DNA of 64,000 bases from Prevotella dentasini JCM 15908 (GCF_000614065.1 NZ_BAKG01000005.1:1-64000); one strand, 5' to 3'. Shown: positions 9,950 to 19,952, counted from the stretch's first letter. Numbers and translations are program-made. Notes: generated by a model not told the origin, from the letters alone.

Positions 9950-10070
9950 ATGGGTTTTTGAGTTTTGAATTACGAGTTTTGAATTATGAGCTGTCGCAAT
10001 GGTGAATTTTGGATTAGGAATGATGTGTCTCGAATTATCCGCACCATCAATTATGAATGATGAATTCCTG
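9950..10070. repeat. low-complexity TTTTGAATTA-type repeats
   Basis: Between the cls start and the stop of the next gene, GTTTTGAATTACGA-like words recur (TTTTGAATTACGAG, TTTTGAATTATGAG, AATTATGAATGATGAATT). They look like degenerate AT-rich tandem duplications and carry no coding frame. Confidence 0.5.
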
Positions 10071-10071
10071 A

Positions 10072-11736
10072 TTATGAATTATCCTTCATCAGTCCTTTAA
10101 GGTATTCAAGTTCCTTTTGGGCGAATCCGCTAGAGTTCGGGTCGTTGAGCAGGGACTTCAGCAGCGATTCTGCCTCCTTGTACCGGTGCATGTCTATCAG
10201 GATATACGCCTTGCGGCGGCGAACGAACGATAGGAAGGATTGCAGGTGCGGCTCTAATGGAACGTCCTCTTCTTCGTCATCGTTCTCTCCCTTTGTCCGT
10301 TCGAGTTCATTGATAATGCTGTCTACGTAGGCCAAGGCTCGGAAGTCGCTCATGTTGCACAGGCAGTTGATATATTCTTCGGCGTAGGTGATGCGGTTGA
10401 GTCCGACTGTCAGGGACAGGTAGTAGTGGGCACGCACGTACTCTCCCAACTCGTTGTAACAGAACCCTATCATGTAGCAAACCTCGAAGAAGTCCTCGTG
10501 AGAGTCGCTGTTCAGCGAGGTGAAGCCGGCACGATAGTAGCGGAAAGCGTTCTCCAACCAGAGCAGAGCCTCGTAGTATCGTCCAGTCTGATAGAGCCTT
10601 CTGCCCCAGAAAACATCGTAAGCCGTGTTGCGGACTATAATGCTCGAGATGAGCCGTTCCTCCTCGGTCATGTCCTTGAACTTCCCCTCTGCCAGCTTTG
10701 CCCTTGCTTCCTTCCAGATGTAAGTGAACTCGTCCTTGCGCTGTTTCTCGGGTTGCAGGTCGTAGCCTATGAGTGCCGAACAGGTCGAAGAACGCGTTTC
10801 CATGGACGTCATCTGATGGTTTGGAGAAACCGACTGGGGCAGAAGCAATGCCGACACCCGATAGAAGAGGACATCCTCTCCGCCTTGTGCCTGCTGGAGA
10901 TGGAAGGTCATGTAGCGCCGCACATCGGGTTCGGACGGAAGAAAGAAGGTCAGGTTGAGCGTCGCTTCCTTGCGCACGAAATCCTGTCCGGCTATCAGGA
11001 GGGAGGAAAAATCAAGGTTCCGGATATCCTCTCGTACCTTTATAATAGATATTTCGTCGGTTATCGTCTGTAGTTGGGAGGGAATGAAGTCCTTCATACC
11101 GAAGGCAGTGTCCATCCATTGTGCCAGTGTGGCAGGCTGGGTCTGGTTGGACCGCCAGTTTGGTGCGACAAGCTGATGGGCAAGTTCCTGCTCGCGGATA
11201 AGGTATAGTTCGCGCGTCAGTTGCCGGTTGAGCTGTTCCGTGTCCTTCCCGTTGGTCTTTTCCAGTTCGTCCTCGGTCTCTTTCAGTTTTCTGACGAATA
11301 CGTTTTGCCACCCGAAGAGACTGGACATGGCGGAAGACAAAATCTCCTGCGCCCTGTCTTCGTCGAGCAGCAGGTTTATCATCAGGTGAATATCAATGAC
11401 GTCGGACTCCTCGTTGATGGAATAGCAGAAGCGCGGTCCGTCTGAGCTGAGGTTAAAATGGTTGCACAATGTCCTTACCCCGTTCAGATTGACGAGCTTT
11501 GCCTCTGCTATGTATAGGAAGGAGAGGAAGACATAGTGGGTGGAAGGCTGTATGTGAATGTTGAAGTGTCCGCCTTGAAAATCGTATCTGACGATATGGC
11601 TGTCTTTCTCTTTGTGCCATTCTCCCTGACAGTTCAGGGCACTAAGGGCGTTGGCTACCAACCTCTGGTTGGCAGCGGCATCCAAGTCAGCCAACTGCAT
11701 CTTGCTTCTGAATATCTGCTTCAGTCTGTCTATCAT
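10072..11736 (-). CDS. TPR-like protein of unknown function, overlapping dnaG
   Basis: A 554-aa cytoplasmic protein with no signal peptide. The N-terminal half (about 1-310) is mixed alpha/beta and not recognised. The C-terminal third contains paired helices resembling tetratricopeptide repeats (GRRLYQTGRYYEALLWLENA, EVCYMIGFCYNELGEYVRAH, KAYILIDMHRYKEAESLLKS). An acidic insert (ENDDEEEDVP) lies near residue 485. Its start overlaps the dnaG stop, so translation is probably coupled to dnaG. A scaffold or chaperone-like role is only a guess. Confidence 0.7.
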   Translation of the reverse strand: MIDRLKQIFRSKMQLADLDAAANQRLVANALSALNCQGEWHKEKDSHIVRYDFQGGHFNIHIQPSTHYVFLSFLYIAEAKLVNLNGVRTLCNHFNLSSDGPRFCYSINEESDVIDIHLMINLLLDEDRAQEILSSAMSSLFGWQNVFVRKLKETEDELEKTNGKDTEQLNRQLTRELYLIREQELAHQLVAPNWRSNQTQPATLAQWMDTAFGMKDFIPSQLQTITDEISIIKVREDIRNLDFSSLLIAGQDFVRKEATLNLTFFLPSEPDVRRYMTFHLQQAQGGEDVLFYRVSALLLPQSVSPNHQMTSMETRSSTCSALIGYDLQPEKQRKDEFTYIWKEARAKLAEGKFKDMTEEERLISSIIVRNTAYDVFWGRRLYQTGRYYEALLWLENAFRYYRAGFTSLNSDSHEDFFEVCYMIGFCYNELGEYVRAHYYLSLTVGLNRITYAEEYINCLCNMSDFRALAYVDSIINELERTKGENDDEEEDVPLEPHLQSFLSFVRRRKAYILIDMHRYKEAESLLKSLLNDPNSSGFAQKELEYLKGLMKDNS

Positions 11737-13660
11737 ACCACAATGTCATTGCCAAGTTTTCGTGCCAGCGCATTGCGCACGTCTTGTAGTTTTTTTACTT
11801 CGCCCATCAGCTGCAGCATCCTCGTAGGGTCAGATTCCTGTTTCAGCTGCGCGGTCAGCTCTTTGAGGTGGTGCTCTACATAGTCGAGGCGGAAGTCGAG
11901 GATGAGATGGATGATGCGGTCGTGCAGCCGTATCTCGCTGTCTTTCACCTGAAGGCTTTCCGAAAGCTGAAACTGCTCAACACTCAGTTTCACGGCAACG
12001 GTCGAAACCTGTATGTCGGGATGATGGGTGAAATATTCTTCTGCCTTGAAGTTCTCGTCGCTGCTGTGTTCGACAGCCTCCGTGAGTATCTGATTGTAGA
12101 TAGGGTTGGAGAAGCCGAGCTGATCCAGCCCGAGGTCGTAGGCGATATATTGTGCGACGTTGAGGCTGATGGATTCGCCGGTCGCCTCGTTCTGCACGTC
12201 GCGGATGATAATCTTCTCGCCATCTCGCACAATGGCCTGCACTAGCATGGTCTCTACCCTTGATGCCTGCTGCATCGGTGTGGCCGGACGGAACGGCTCA
12301 TCCTGCGGATGCTCCGCCTGTTGCTGCTGTTGCTTCTTCGTCTCCTGTTCTCGGCTGGTGTGTATCAGCCGGTTCATCTGTGCCATCAGCGTTGTTTCCG
12401 GCACTCCCGTACGGTTGGCACACTCGCGCAGGTAGGTGTCTCTCAGGATAGGGTCCTTGATGACCGCAATGCTCTCTACAATGGAGTTGATGGCATCCGA
12501 CCGCTTCTTGGGATCGGTAACTCCGTTGAGCAGGAGGTTGATTTTGAAGACGATGAAGTCAGTCTGATTGTCTTCGATATATTGCCTGAAGTCCTGTGCC
12601 GAATGGGTGCGGGCAAACTCGTCGGGGTCTTTGCCGTCGGGGAGAAGCAGCACCTTCACGTTCATCCCCTCGGAAAGCAGCATGTCCGTACCTCGGAGGG
12701 CGGCATGCTGTCCGGCAGCGTCGCCGTCGTAGAGCAGGACAATGTTGGGCGTAAACCGGCGGAGCAGCTTTATCTGATAGACTGAGAGGGCTGTGCCGCT
12801 GTTGGCCACTACATTCTCGATGCCGCACTGGTGCATCGACACTACGTCGGTATAGCCTTCGACCATGTAGACGAGGTCGTGCTTGGCAATAGCCTTCTTG
12901 GCTGATAGATGCCGTAGAGTTCCCGTTCCTTGTGATAGATGTCGCTGTCGGGCGAATTGACGTATTTCTGGCTGACCCCTTTCGTCCGTGAGTCGAGCAG
13001 TCGTCCGCCGAAGGCCGTTACCTTGCCGCTTACGCCAATCCACGGAAAGAGCACGCGCCCGTTGAAGCGGTCTGTCAGTTCGCCGTTGTCGCGCTCGAAG
13101 CAGAGTCCCGTCTTCGTGAGAAACTCCTTCTGGTAGCCTGCCTTCAGTGCCGCGTCGGCAAAGGCGTGGCGCGAGGTCAGGCAGAAGCCGAGACGGAACT
13201 TGCGTATGATGTCGTCGCGGAAACCACGGCTGCGGAAATACTGCATGCCGATGGCTACACCGTCGACGTCGTTGTGCAGCACGTCTTCAAAGTATTTAGC
13301 TGCCCATTCGTTGACAAGGAACATCGATTCGCGCTCGCTTTCCTGCTGCCTCTCCTCTGTCGACAGCTCGCGCTCCCTTACCTCTATGTGGTATTTGTTG
13401 GCCAGCCATCGTAGGGCCTCGGGGTAGGTCATCTGTTCGTGCTCCATGATGAACTTCACCACGTTGCCTGCCGCTCCGCACGAGAAGCATTTGTACACTC
13501 CGCGCACGGGGCTGACCGAGAACGAGGGCGTGCGGTCGTCGTGAAACGGGCACAGGCCCTTGAAACTTGCTCCCGTCTTGCGCAGGGATACAAATTCGGA
13601 AACGACATCGACGATGTTCGCCGCGTCCATTATCTTGTCTACTGTAGGTCTGTCTATCAT
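11733..13660 (-). CDS. dnaG: DNA primase (frameshifted)
   Basis: Synthesises RNA primers at the replication fork. The N-terminal CHC2 zinc finger is present (CPFHDDRTPSF then YKCFSCGAAGN), followed by the catalytic core, the TOPRIM motifs VEGYTDVVS and LLYDGDAAG, and a C-terminal helicase-interaction region. The two halves are in different frames. Adding one base at 12900-12902 joins GIYQ to AKKAIAKHDLVYMVEGY and gives 642 aa, a normal length. dnaG is essential, so the break is almost certainly a base-call error. The start MIDRPTVDKI at 13660 was chosen because the -7 box lies only seven bases before it; longer frames start inside or upstream of the promoter. Confidence 0.93.
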
Positions 13661-13667
13661 TGTGCTA

Positions 13668-13698
13668 CAAAGATAACACAAACGGACGAAATAAACAA
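13668..13698 (-). promoter_or_regulatory. Bacteroidetes promoter of dnaG, giving a leaderless or near-leaderless mRNA
   Basis: Minus strand TTG (13698-13696), 20 bases, TATCTTTG (13675-13668), then seven bases to the ATG at 13660. Transcription should begin within a few bases of the start codon. Confidence 0.65.
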
Positions 13699-13829
13699 AA
13701 ACAAGGCGGTGAACTTTTCTCCGGACGGCGAGCAACGTGCCGGATTGGCGCATGCCGGTCGTCGGCTATGGATGTTAGCGGAGCGTAACCTACCCCCTTT
13801 CGGGCGAGAACTTTCCCGGTCGCCCGGCC

Positions 13830-13917
13830 GTTGTGGCACTTTCATCTTTCGAAAGTGCCGTTCTGACTACATGAAAGTACCGTTTTGGCTATGTGAAAAC
13901 GGCACTTTCGTTTCTCC
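13830..13917. repeat. 22-base array B (GGCACTTTC family), four units
   Basis: Units at 13830-13851, 13852-13873, 13874-13895 and 13896-13917 are each 22 bases. Cores are GTGGCACTTTC, GAAAGTGCCG, GAAAGTACCG and ACGGCACTTTCG. The array lies between the divergent dnaG and ompA-like promoters. Confidence 0.85.
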
Positions 13918-14238
13918 GATAGTAAATACCTGATAAACAGGAGCTTGTGCTATGGATTTCTGCGTGTTGGAGCCGGGTTGTGATTATATTCAGAAATCAA
14001 TGCCATCTTATCGCGTCCGCAGGCTTTTTGATGCTGTTGTCAGATGAAAAATATTCTTTTTCTCCCCGTGTCTGCCTTCGTCTCTTTTCAGGAACATGCA
14101 CTGCAAAGAGACAGAAATTAAGCAGCATAGAATCTTCCTAAGCTGTCTGTTCGCCTTCAAAAAGGCCGTTGAAAGCGGGAAAACGCCTGTAGAGAGCATT
14201 TTCAGGCCCAAATAGTAGTGTCATTGGAAAAAAACAAT
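13918..14238. other. intergenic, nothing recognised
   Basis: About 320 bases before the ompA-like promoter. Only short frames without motifs are present. No RNA gene or terminator was identified. Confidence 0.45.
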
Positions 14239-14246
14239 TACCTTTG
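14239..14246 (+). promoter_or_regulatory. -7 box (TACCTTTG) of the ompA-like gene
   Basis: TACCTTTG lies 54 bases before the start at 14301. The -33 region 20 bases upstream reads TAG rather than TTG. The AT-rich leader is typical of abundant Bacteroidetes messages. Confidence 0.5.
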
Positions 14247-14300
14247 CACTTCCATTTTAAGGAAAAAGAATGTAAAGGAAGTTTAATCAATTCAAAAAAT

Positions 14301-15350
14301 ATGAGAAAGTTTTTAGTTGCTCTTTCGATGCTCGTTCTTGGCATCGGTGGTACGCAGGCACAGGTTGCTTATGAGAAGGCAAAGTTTTTGGACAATACGT
14401 ATATCGGTGTAGAGGCAGGAGCTACGACACCTATGAACCTGAAGTCGGTTACTCCGCTTAACGGTTGGGGAGGCTTGAAGCTCGGTAAGAACTTCAGTCC
14501 GGTCTTCGGTGCAAACTTGGAGGGCCTTGTCAGCTTTGGCGACAATGGTCTGGCAAACAGCCACACGTTTGCCCGCGTGGTAGACCTCGGTCTGAACGGT
14601 ACGGTAAACCTGACCAATCTCTTCTTGGGCTACAATCCTCAGAAGACATTCGAGGTGATTGCCGAGGCAGGTATCGGCTATGAGATGATTTTGGGCGATT
14701 CTTATCTGAAGCACGGCGACGATACCGAACTGACTGCCAAGACCGGCCTGATATTTGCTTGGAATCTCGGTGCGGACAAGGCATGGCAGCTTTATGCGGA
14801 GCCGGCAATCATCTGGAACCTGACTTCCGGCCCGGAAGATGCTGTCCGTTTCGATAAGGGAGGTGCTCAGCTGGGTCTCTTCGTAGGCGTCAACTACAAG
14901 TTCAATACTTCTAACGGCATCCACAACTTCAAGGTTTGGAACGTCGGTGAACTGAACGATGAAATCAACTCCCTGCGCAATCAGCTCGCTGCCAAGCCAA
15001 AGCAGGTTGTCAAGGAAGTTATAAAGGAGGTTGTGAAGGAAGTTCCGACTACTTCTACCAAGGAGGTTCGTGTAGAGAATCTTGTATTCGTTACCTTTGC
15101 TCAGGGCAAGTCTCTTCTGACCAACGATGCCAAGAAGGCACTTGACGAAGTGAAGGCAGGCAGCCATGTTCAGATTGTAGGCACCAGCTCTCCGGAAGGT
15201 TCCAAGGAGCTTAACGACCGTCTCTCTCAGGCTCGTGCCAATGTTGTAGCCTACTATCTCCAGAACCGTGGCGTAGTTATCGACGAGGCTACGGGTAAAG
15301 GCGTTCAGGGTACAACCTCTAACCGTCTGGCAATTGTTTACGTAAAGTAA
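14301..15350 (+). CDS. OmpA-family outer-membrane protein
   Basis: A 349-aa protein with a signal peptide (MRKFLVALSMLVLGIGGTQA) and an N-terminal eight-strand-type beta-barrel (to about residue 225). A short linker of repeated KEV units (VVKEVIKEVVKEV) precedes a C-terminal OmpA-like peptidoglycan-binding domain (FAQGKSLLTNDAKKALDEV, then SSPEGSKELNDRLSQARAN). It anchors the outer membrane to the cell wall and is probably abundant. It is a monocistronic unit: promoter at 14239 and a strong terminator at 15378. The start was chosen at the signal peptide; the frame extends upstream to 14244 but that lies inside the promoter. Confidence 0.9.
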   Translation: MRKFLVALSMLVLGIGGTQAQVAYEKAKFLDNTYIGVEAGATTPMNLKSVTPLNGWGGLKLGKNFSPVFGANLEGLVSFGDNGLANSHTFARVVDLGLNGTVNLTNLFLGYNPQKTFEVIAEAGIGYEMILGDSYLKHGDDTELTAKTGLIFAWNLGADKAWQLYAEPAIIWNLTSGPEDAVRFDKGGAQLGLFVGVNYKFNTSNGIHNFKVWNVGELNDEINSLRNQLAAKPKQVVKEVIKEVVKEVPTTSTKEVRVENLVFVTFAQGKSLLTNDAKKALDEVKAGSHVQIVGTSSPEGSKELNDRLSQARANVVAYYLQNRGVVIDEATGKGVQGTTSNRLAIVYVK

Positions 15351-15377
15351 ATCAAACTTAAGGATATACTTCCCTTG

Positions 15378-15415
15378 ACGGGGGCAGTTCTTCGACGGAC
15401 TGCCCCCGTTTTTGT
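15378..15415 (+). terminator. rho-independent terminator after the ompA-like gene
   Basis: ACGGGGGCAGT pairs with ACTGCCCCCGT around a loop of about ten bases, followed directly by TTTTTG. Confidence 0.85.
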
Positions 15416-15771
15416 ATTCTTTTGATTTCCAATGCTATGAGGGGGTGCAGATGGGAGGAGCATGCTGTCTGAAATGGTGCCGGCGATGTACTTCCTCCGA
15501 AGCTCCTGAAGGAAAGTTGCTGTCAGCCTGTCAGTGATTTTAACTTTTCGGCCTTTGACTATCAGTATGTTACGGAGGTTGACAGAATGACGGTAAAAAT
15601 GGAAAAATAAAATAACAGGAAATAAGACGGTATATATGGCAGGCAGGATATGGCATCGGTTCCCTGCCGTATTCATTTTTTAGCAAAATCATTCTCCCTT
15701 GTCATGGCGTAACTATCAGTCTGCACAATCTGTTGGATATGTGCGCGAAAGAAGCGTTTTTGTGCAATTTA
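15416..15771. other. intergenic, nothing recognised
   Basis: About 355 bases between the ompA terminator and the etf promoter. A 112-codon minus-strand frame crosses it but shows no family motif or start context and runs into the terminator, so it was not called. Confidence 0.45.
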
Positions 15772-15803
15772 TTTGTGAGACTTGCAAAAAAAGCGTACTT
15801 TTG
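15772..15803 (+). promoter_or_regulatory. Bacteroidetes promoter of the etf operon
   Basis: TTTG (15772-15775), exactly 20 bases, TACTTTTG (15796-15803). The start codon of etfB follows 48 bases later. Confidence 0.75.
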
Positions 15804-15851
15804 CCACCGTATTTTATAGGATTGAAAATTCTAATAACACATTGATAATAT

Positions 15852-16721
15852 ATGAGTTTGAAAATTGTAGTGCTTGCCAAGCAAGTACCTGACACAAGAA
15901 ATGTGGGCAAGGATGCCATGACGGCGGAAGGAACAGTCAACCGTGCTGCACTCCCTGCCATCTTCAACCCCGAAGACTTGAACGCACTGGAGCAGGCTCT
16001 CCGGCTGAAAGACCAGAACCCCGGCTCCACGGTCGGTGTCCTGACAATGGGGCCTCCGCGTGCCGGAGAGATTATCCGGCAGGGACTTTACCGTGGTGCC
16101 GATACGGGTTGGCTGCTGACCGACCGCAAGTTTGCGGGTGCCGATACGCTTGCTACTTCATACGCGCTGGCGACTGCCATCAAGAAGATAGGTGATGTAG
16201 ACGTTATTCTCGGCGGCCGTCAGGCTATCGACGGAGATACGGCGCAGGTTGGTCCTCAGGTAGCACAGAAACTGGGACTGAACCAAGTTACGTATGCAGA
16301 GGAGATTCTGAAGATAGAGGATGGCAAGGCGACTATCCGTCGTCATATCGACGGCGGCGTGGAGACGGTCGAGGCTCCGCTCCCTGTCCTGATTACCGTC
16401 AATGGCAGTGCTGCCCCGGCCCGTCCCTGCAATGCCAAGCTCGTGATGAAGTACAAGTACGCAACCTGCCCGATGGAGCGCAAGGGCGATGAGCCTTGGG
16501 CGGCCCTCTACGAGGAGCGTCCTTATCTGACGCTGAATCAGTGGTCGGTAGCCGATGTTGACGGAGACGACGCCCAGTGTGGTCTGTCCGGCTCGCCAAC
16601 AAAGGTGAAGGCTGTTCAGAACATCGTCTTTCAGGCCAAGGAGAGCAAGACGCTCACAGGTTCTGATGCGGATGTGAAAGGACTCGTGGAAGAATTGTTG
16701 AACGAGAAGATTATAGGATAA
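15852..16721 (+). CDS. etfB: electron transfer flavoprotein, beta subunit
   Basis: The 289-aa AMP-binding subunit of the heterodimeric flavoprotein that carries electrons from acyl-CoA dehydrogenases. The family start is MSLKIVVLAKQVPDTR. VILGGRQAIDGDTAQVGPQ near residue 120 is the conserved EtfB signature. GSPTKVKAV lies near the C-terminus. It is first in the operon etfB-etfA-acyl-CoA dehydrogenase. The gene order suggests a dedicated redox partner for the downstream dehydrogenase. Confidence 0.95.
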   Translation: MSLKIVVLAKQVPDTRNVGKDAMTAEGTVNRAALPAIFNPEDLNALEQALRLKDQNPGSTVGVLTMGPPRAGEIIRQGLYRGADTGWLLTDRKFAGADTLATSYALATAIKKIGDVDVILGGRQAIDGDTAQVGPQVAQKLGLNQVTYAEEILKIEDGKATIRRHIDGGVETVEAPLPVLITVNGSAAPARPCNAKLVMKYKYATCPMERKGDEPWAALYEERPYLTLNQWSVADVDGDDAQCGLSGSPTKVKAVQNIVFQAKESKTLTGSDADVKGLVEELLNEKIIG

Positions 16722-16918
16722 GCAGTTGGGAATGTTGAACGAGGGAGTAGGCATTTGTCGCACGTCGGCAAATGAATCGGAAAGATGAATGAAGGGTTAT
16801 GACAGGCTCGCAAAGCGATATTGAATAAAAGATAAGGAGGCCGTCCGTTTCCCCATCTTCGGTCATGATTCTTCATAATTGCACACTCATTCAACACTCA
16901 CCATTCAAAAATCAGATT

Positions 16919-17941
16919 ATGAACAACGTATTTGTATATTGCGAAATAGAGGAGACTACCGTACAGGAAGTCTCGCAGGAACTGTTGACCAAGGGCCGTA
17001 AGCTCGCCAATCAGCTGGGTGTGGAACTTCATGCCTTGGTTGCCGGTACAGGAATAAAGGGTAAGGTGGAGGAACAGATTCTGCCTTATGGTGTAGACAA
17101 GCTGTTCGTGTTCGACGGTGAGGGACTTTTCCCTTATACGTCTGCTCCGCATACGGATATTCTCGTGAATCTCTTTACGGAGGAGAAGCCGCAGATTTGC
17201 CTGATGGGCGCGACGGTTATCGGGCGCGACCTCGGCCCCCGCGTCTCCTCATCGCTGACGAGTGGTCTGACCGCTGACTGCACGCAGTTGGAAATCGGCG
17301 ACTACGACGACAAGAAAGAAGGCAGGCACTACGACAACCTGCTCTATCAGATTCGTCCTGCTTTCGGCGGCAACATCGTGGCGACCATCGTCAATCCCGA
17401 CCACCGTCCGCAGATGGCAACCGTCCGTTCGGGCGTGATGCAGAAGGCTTTCTACGAGGGTGAGGCGAAAGGCGAGGTAGTCTATCCGGACGTGAAGAAG
17501 TATGTTTCCGACGAGGCTTTCGTCGTCAAGGTGCTCGAACGCCACGTTGAGGCTGCGAAGAACAATCTGAAGGCTGCGCCCATCGTCGTTGCCGGTGGTT
17601 ATGGCGTAGGCTCGAAGGAAGGTTTCGACCAGCTCTTCCTGCTCGCAAAGGAACTTCATGGCGAAGTGGGAGCCAGCCGTGCTGCCGTTGACGCTGGCTG
17701 GGTAGACCACGACCGTCAGGTAGGACAGACAGGCGTAACGGTTCATCCGAAGGTTTATATCGCCTGTGGCATCTCCGGGCAGATTCAGCATATCGCAGGT
17801 ATGCAGGATGCCGGTATTATCATCTCCGTCAATAACGACCCCGACGCTCCCATCAATGCCATTGCCGACTATGTTATCAATGGTACCGTTGAGGAGGTTG
17901 TGCCGAAGTTAATTAAATATTATAAGGAGAGCAGCAAGTAA
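16919..17941 (+). CDS. etfA: electron transfer flavoprotein, alpha subunit
   Basis: The 340-aa FAD-binding partner of EtfB. The C-terminal FAD domain shows GGYGVGSKEGFDQLFLLAK, GASRAAVDAGWV, GQTGVTVHPKVYIACGISG and VNNDPDAPI, all diagnostic. The start MNNVFVYCEIEE at 16919 is preferred over an in-frame ATG at 16865 because it matches the EtfA N-terminus. A 197-base spacer separates it from etfB. It contains no recognised promoter or terminator, so co-transcription is inferred. Confidence 0.95.
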   Translation: MNNVFVYCEIEETTVQEVSQELLTKGRKLANQLGVELHALVAGTGIKGKVEEQILPYGVDKLFVFDGEGLFPYTSAPHTDILVNLFTEEKPQICLMGATVIGRDLGPRVSSSLTSGLTADCTQLEIGDYDDKKEGRHYDNLLYQIRPAFGGNIVATIVNPDHRPQMATVRSGVMQKAFYEGEAKGEVVYPDVKKYVSDEAFVVKVLERHVEAAKNNLKAAPIVVAGGYGVGSKEGFDQLFLLAKELHGEVGASRAAVDAGWVDHDRQVGQTGVTVHPKVYIACGISGQIQHIAGMQDAGIIISVNNDPDAPINAIADYVINGTVEEVVPKLIKYYKESSK

Positions 17942-18101
17942 AATGAAAAAGATGAGGGCTCTTATTGCAGGAAGCATGGGCTGCGTCATGGCAATGATGT
18001 CAGACAAACTCCCTGACTGACAGGAATCCTTCCCTTTATTTTATCAGGCTGTGCCTTGTATATTCTTCATAAAGAAACAAAAAAAGAAAAGAGATAAGAT
18101 T

Positions 18102-19835
18102 ATGGCAAATTATTATAGCGACCAACCAGAGATTGAGTTTCACCTCAATCATCCTTTGATGAAGCGCATCGTTGAGCTGAAGGAAAGAAACTATAAGGAT
18201 GCTGCGACATACGACGATGCTCCCGTCAACTACGAGGATGCCATCGAGAACTACAAGCGGATTCTTGACATTACGGGCGACCTCGCTGCCAACATCATCG
18301 AGCCGAACTCCGAAGCGGTGGATCAGGAAGGGCCGCATCTTGTAGACAACCGCATGCACTACGCAAGCAAGACCTACGAGAATCTTGACGCTACGCGCAA
18401 GGCAGGACTTTGGGGCGTAAGCATGCCGCGCCGGTATGGTGGCCTGAACCTGCCGAACGTGGTGTTCTCCATGCTCTCCGAGATGATTTCCTCGGCTGAT
18501 GCGGGCTTTCAGAACATCTGGTCGCTCCAGTCGTGTATAGATACGCTCTACGAGTTCGGCAGCGACGAGCAGCGCGCGAAATACATTCCGCGTATCAGCA
18601 ACGGCGAGACCATGTCCATGGACCTGACCGAGCCGGATGCAGGCTCCGACCTTCAGCACGTCATGCTGAAGGCTACTTTCGACGAGAAGGAGAACTGCTG
18701 GCGGCTGAACGGAGTGAAGCGTTTCATCACCAACGGCGACTCCGACCTGCACCTCGTCCTTGCCCGTTCCGAAGAGGGCACGCGCGACGGCCGTGGCCTG
18801 TCTATGTTTATCTACGACAAGCGCGACGGCGGTGTCGATGTCCGCCACATTGAGAACAAGCTCGGTATTCACGGCTCTCCTACCTGCGAGCTGGTCTACA
18901 AGAACGCCAAGGCAGAGCTTTGCGGAAGCACCCGTATGGGACTTATCAAGTATGTGATGGCACTGATGAACGGTGCCCGTCTCGGTATTGCCGCACAGAG
19001 TGTCGGCGTTGCTCGCGAGGCGTACATGGAGGGTCTCAGCTATGCCAGGGAGCGCGCGCAGTTCGGCAAGAAAATCATTACCTTCCCGGCTGTCTACGAT
19101 ATGCTCTCCCGCATGAAGGCAAAGCTCGATGCCGGCCGTTCGCTGCTCTATCAGACTGCCCGCTACGTAGACATCTACAAGGCACTGGAAGATATTGCGC
19201 GCGACCAGAAGCTCTCGCTCGAGGAGCGTCAGGAGATGAAGAAGTACACCCGTCTGGCCGATGCCTTCACGCCCCTGTCGAAAGGTATCAACTCCGAGTA
19301 TGCCAACCAGAACTCCTACGATGCCATTTCCATTCATGGAGGTTCGGGCTTCATCATGGAATACAAGAGCCAGCGTCTCTACCGCGATGCCCGCATCTTC
19401 TCCATATATGAGGGAACGACACAGCTGCAGGTAGTGGCAGCCGTCCGCTATATCACCAATGGCACTTATCTCTCTATCATGAAGGAGATGCTCGAAACGG
19501 AGCTTGCCTGCGACTGCATGAAGGGCCTGCGCGACCGTGTAGCCAAGCTCGTGGCCCTCTACGAGGAGTCTGTCGGGAAGGTGAACGCTGCCGAAAGTCA
19601 GGATGTCCACGATTTCCTTGCCCGTCGTCTGTATAACATGACAGCCGGCATTATCGAGTCGCTCCTCCTCATCGAAGATGCCGCCAAGGCACCCGGACTC
19701 TTCAAGAAGTCGGCCCACGTATTCGTGCGTATGACGGAGGAAGAGGTAATCGGAAGTGCGGCCTACATCAAGGCCTTCAACCCTGAAGACCTCGCCCACT
19801 TCAAGGCTGTCGAGGAAGAGGCTGCCGGGGCATAG
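18102..19835 (+). CDS. acyl-CoA dehydrogenase
   Basis: A 577-aa FAD enzyme that desaturates acyl-CoA and passes electrons to EtfAB encoded just upstream. Domains in order are the helical N-terminal domain, the middle beta domain (MSMDLTEPDAGSDL, RFITNGDSD, GIHGSPTCELVY) and the C-terminal domain. The latter has the substrate/FAD region AREAYMEGLSYARERAQFGK and the catalytic-base motif SIYEGTTQLQ (Glu). It is about 190 residues longer than a basic short-chain enzyme, with an extra helical C-terminal part. The start at 18102 has an A-rich upstream stretch. The physiological acyl substrate cannot be read from sequence. Confidence 0.93.
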   Translation: MANYYSDQPEIEFHLNHPLMKRIVELKERNYKDAATYDDAPVNYEDAIENYKRILDITGDLAANIIEPNSEAVDQEGPHLVDNRMHYASKTYENLDATRKAGLWGVSMPRRYGGLNLPNVVFSMLSEMISSADAGFQNIWSLQSCIDTLYEFGSDEQRAKYIPRISNGETMSMDLTEPDAGSDLQHVMLKATFDEKENCWRLNGVKRFITNGDSDLHLVLARSEEGTRDGRGLSMFIYDKRDGGVDVRHIENKLGIHGSPTCELVYKNAKAELCGSTRMGLIKYVMALMNGARLGIAAQSVGVAREAYMEGLSYARERAQFGKKIITFPAVYDMLSRMKAKLDAGRSLLYQTARYVDIYKALEDIARDQKLSLEERQEMKKYTRLADAFTPLSKGINSEYANQNSYDAISIHGGSGFIMEYKSQRLYRDARIFSIYEGTTQLQVVAAVRYITNGTYLSIMKEMLETELACDCMKGLRDRVAKLVALYEESVGKVNAAESQDVHDFLARRLYNMTAGIIESLLLIEDAAKAPGLFKKSAHVFVRMTEEEVIGSAAYIKAFNPEDLAHFKAVEEEAAGA

Positions 19836-19858
19836 TCGTCAAAGCAATAAAGAATAGA

Positions 19859-19898
19859 AGCGGAAAGTGTAAGGCGCGGGCCTTCCTTTCCGCTTTTA
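19859..19898 (+). terminator. terminator after the acyl-CoA dehydrogenase
   Basis: AGCGGAAAG pairs with CTTTCCGCT, with an inner AAGG/CCTT stem, followed by TTTT. It closes the etf operon. Confidence 0.75.
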
Positions 19899-19952
19899 AG
19901 AATTAAAATTGATTAGCAACGTTATAAAAAATATATATCGGAGCAATATTTG

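Noticed and set aside
15338..15676. 112-codon minus-strand frame downstream of the ompA-like gene
   Set aside because: It crosses a strong terminator and shows no motif, promoter or family resemblance.
18036..19799. 587-codon open frame antisense to the acyl-CoA dehydrogenase
   Set aside because: The plus strand has a clear enzyme with all family motifs; the antisense frame has none and reflects codon bias.
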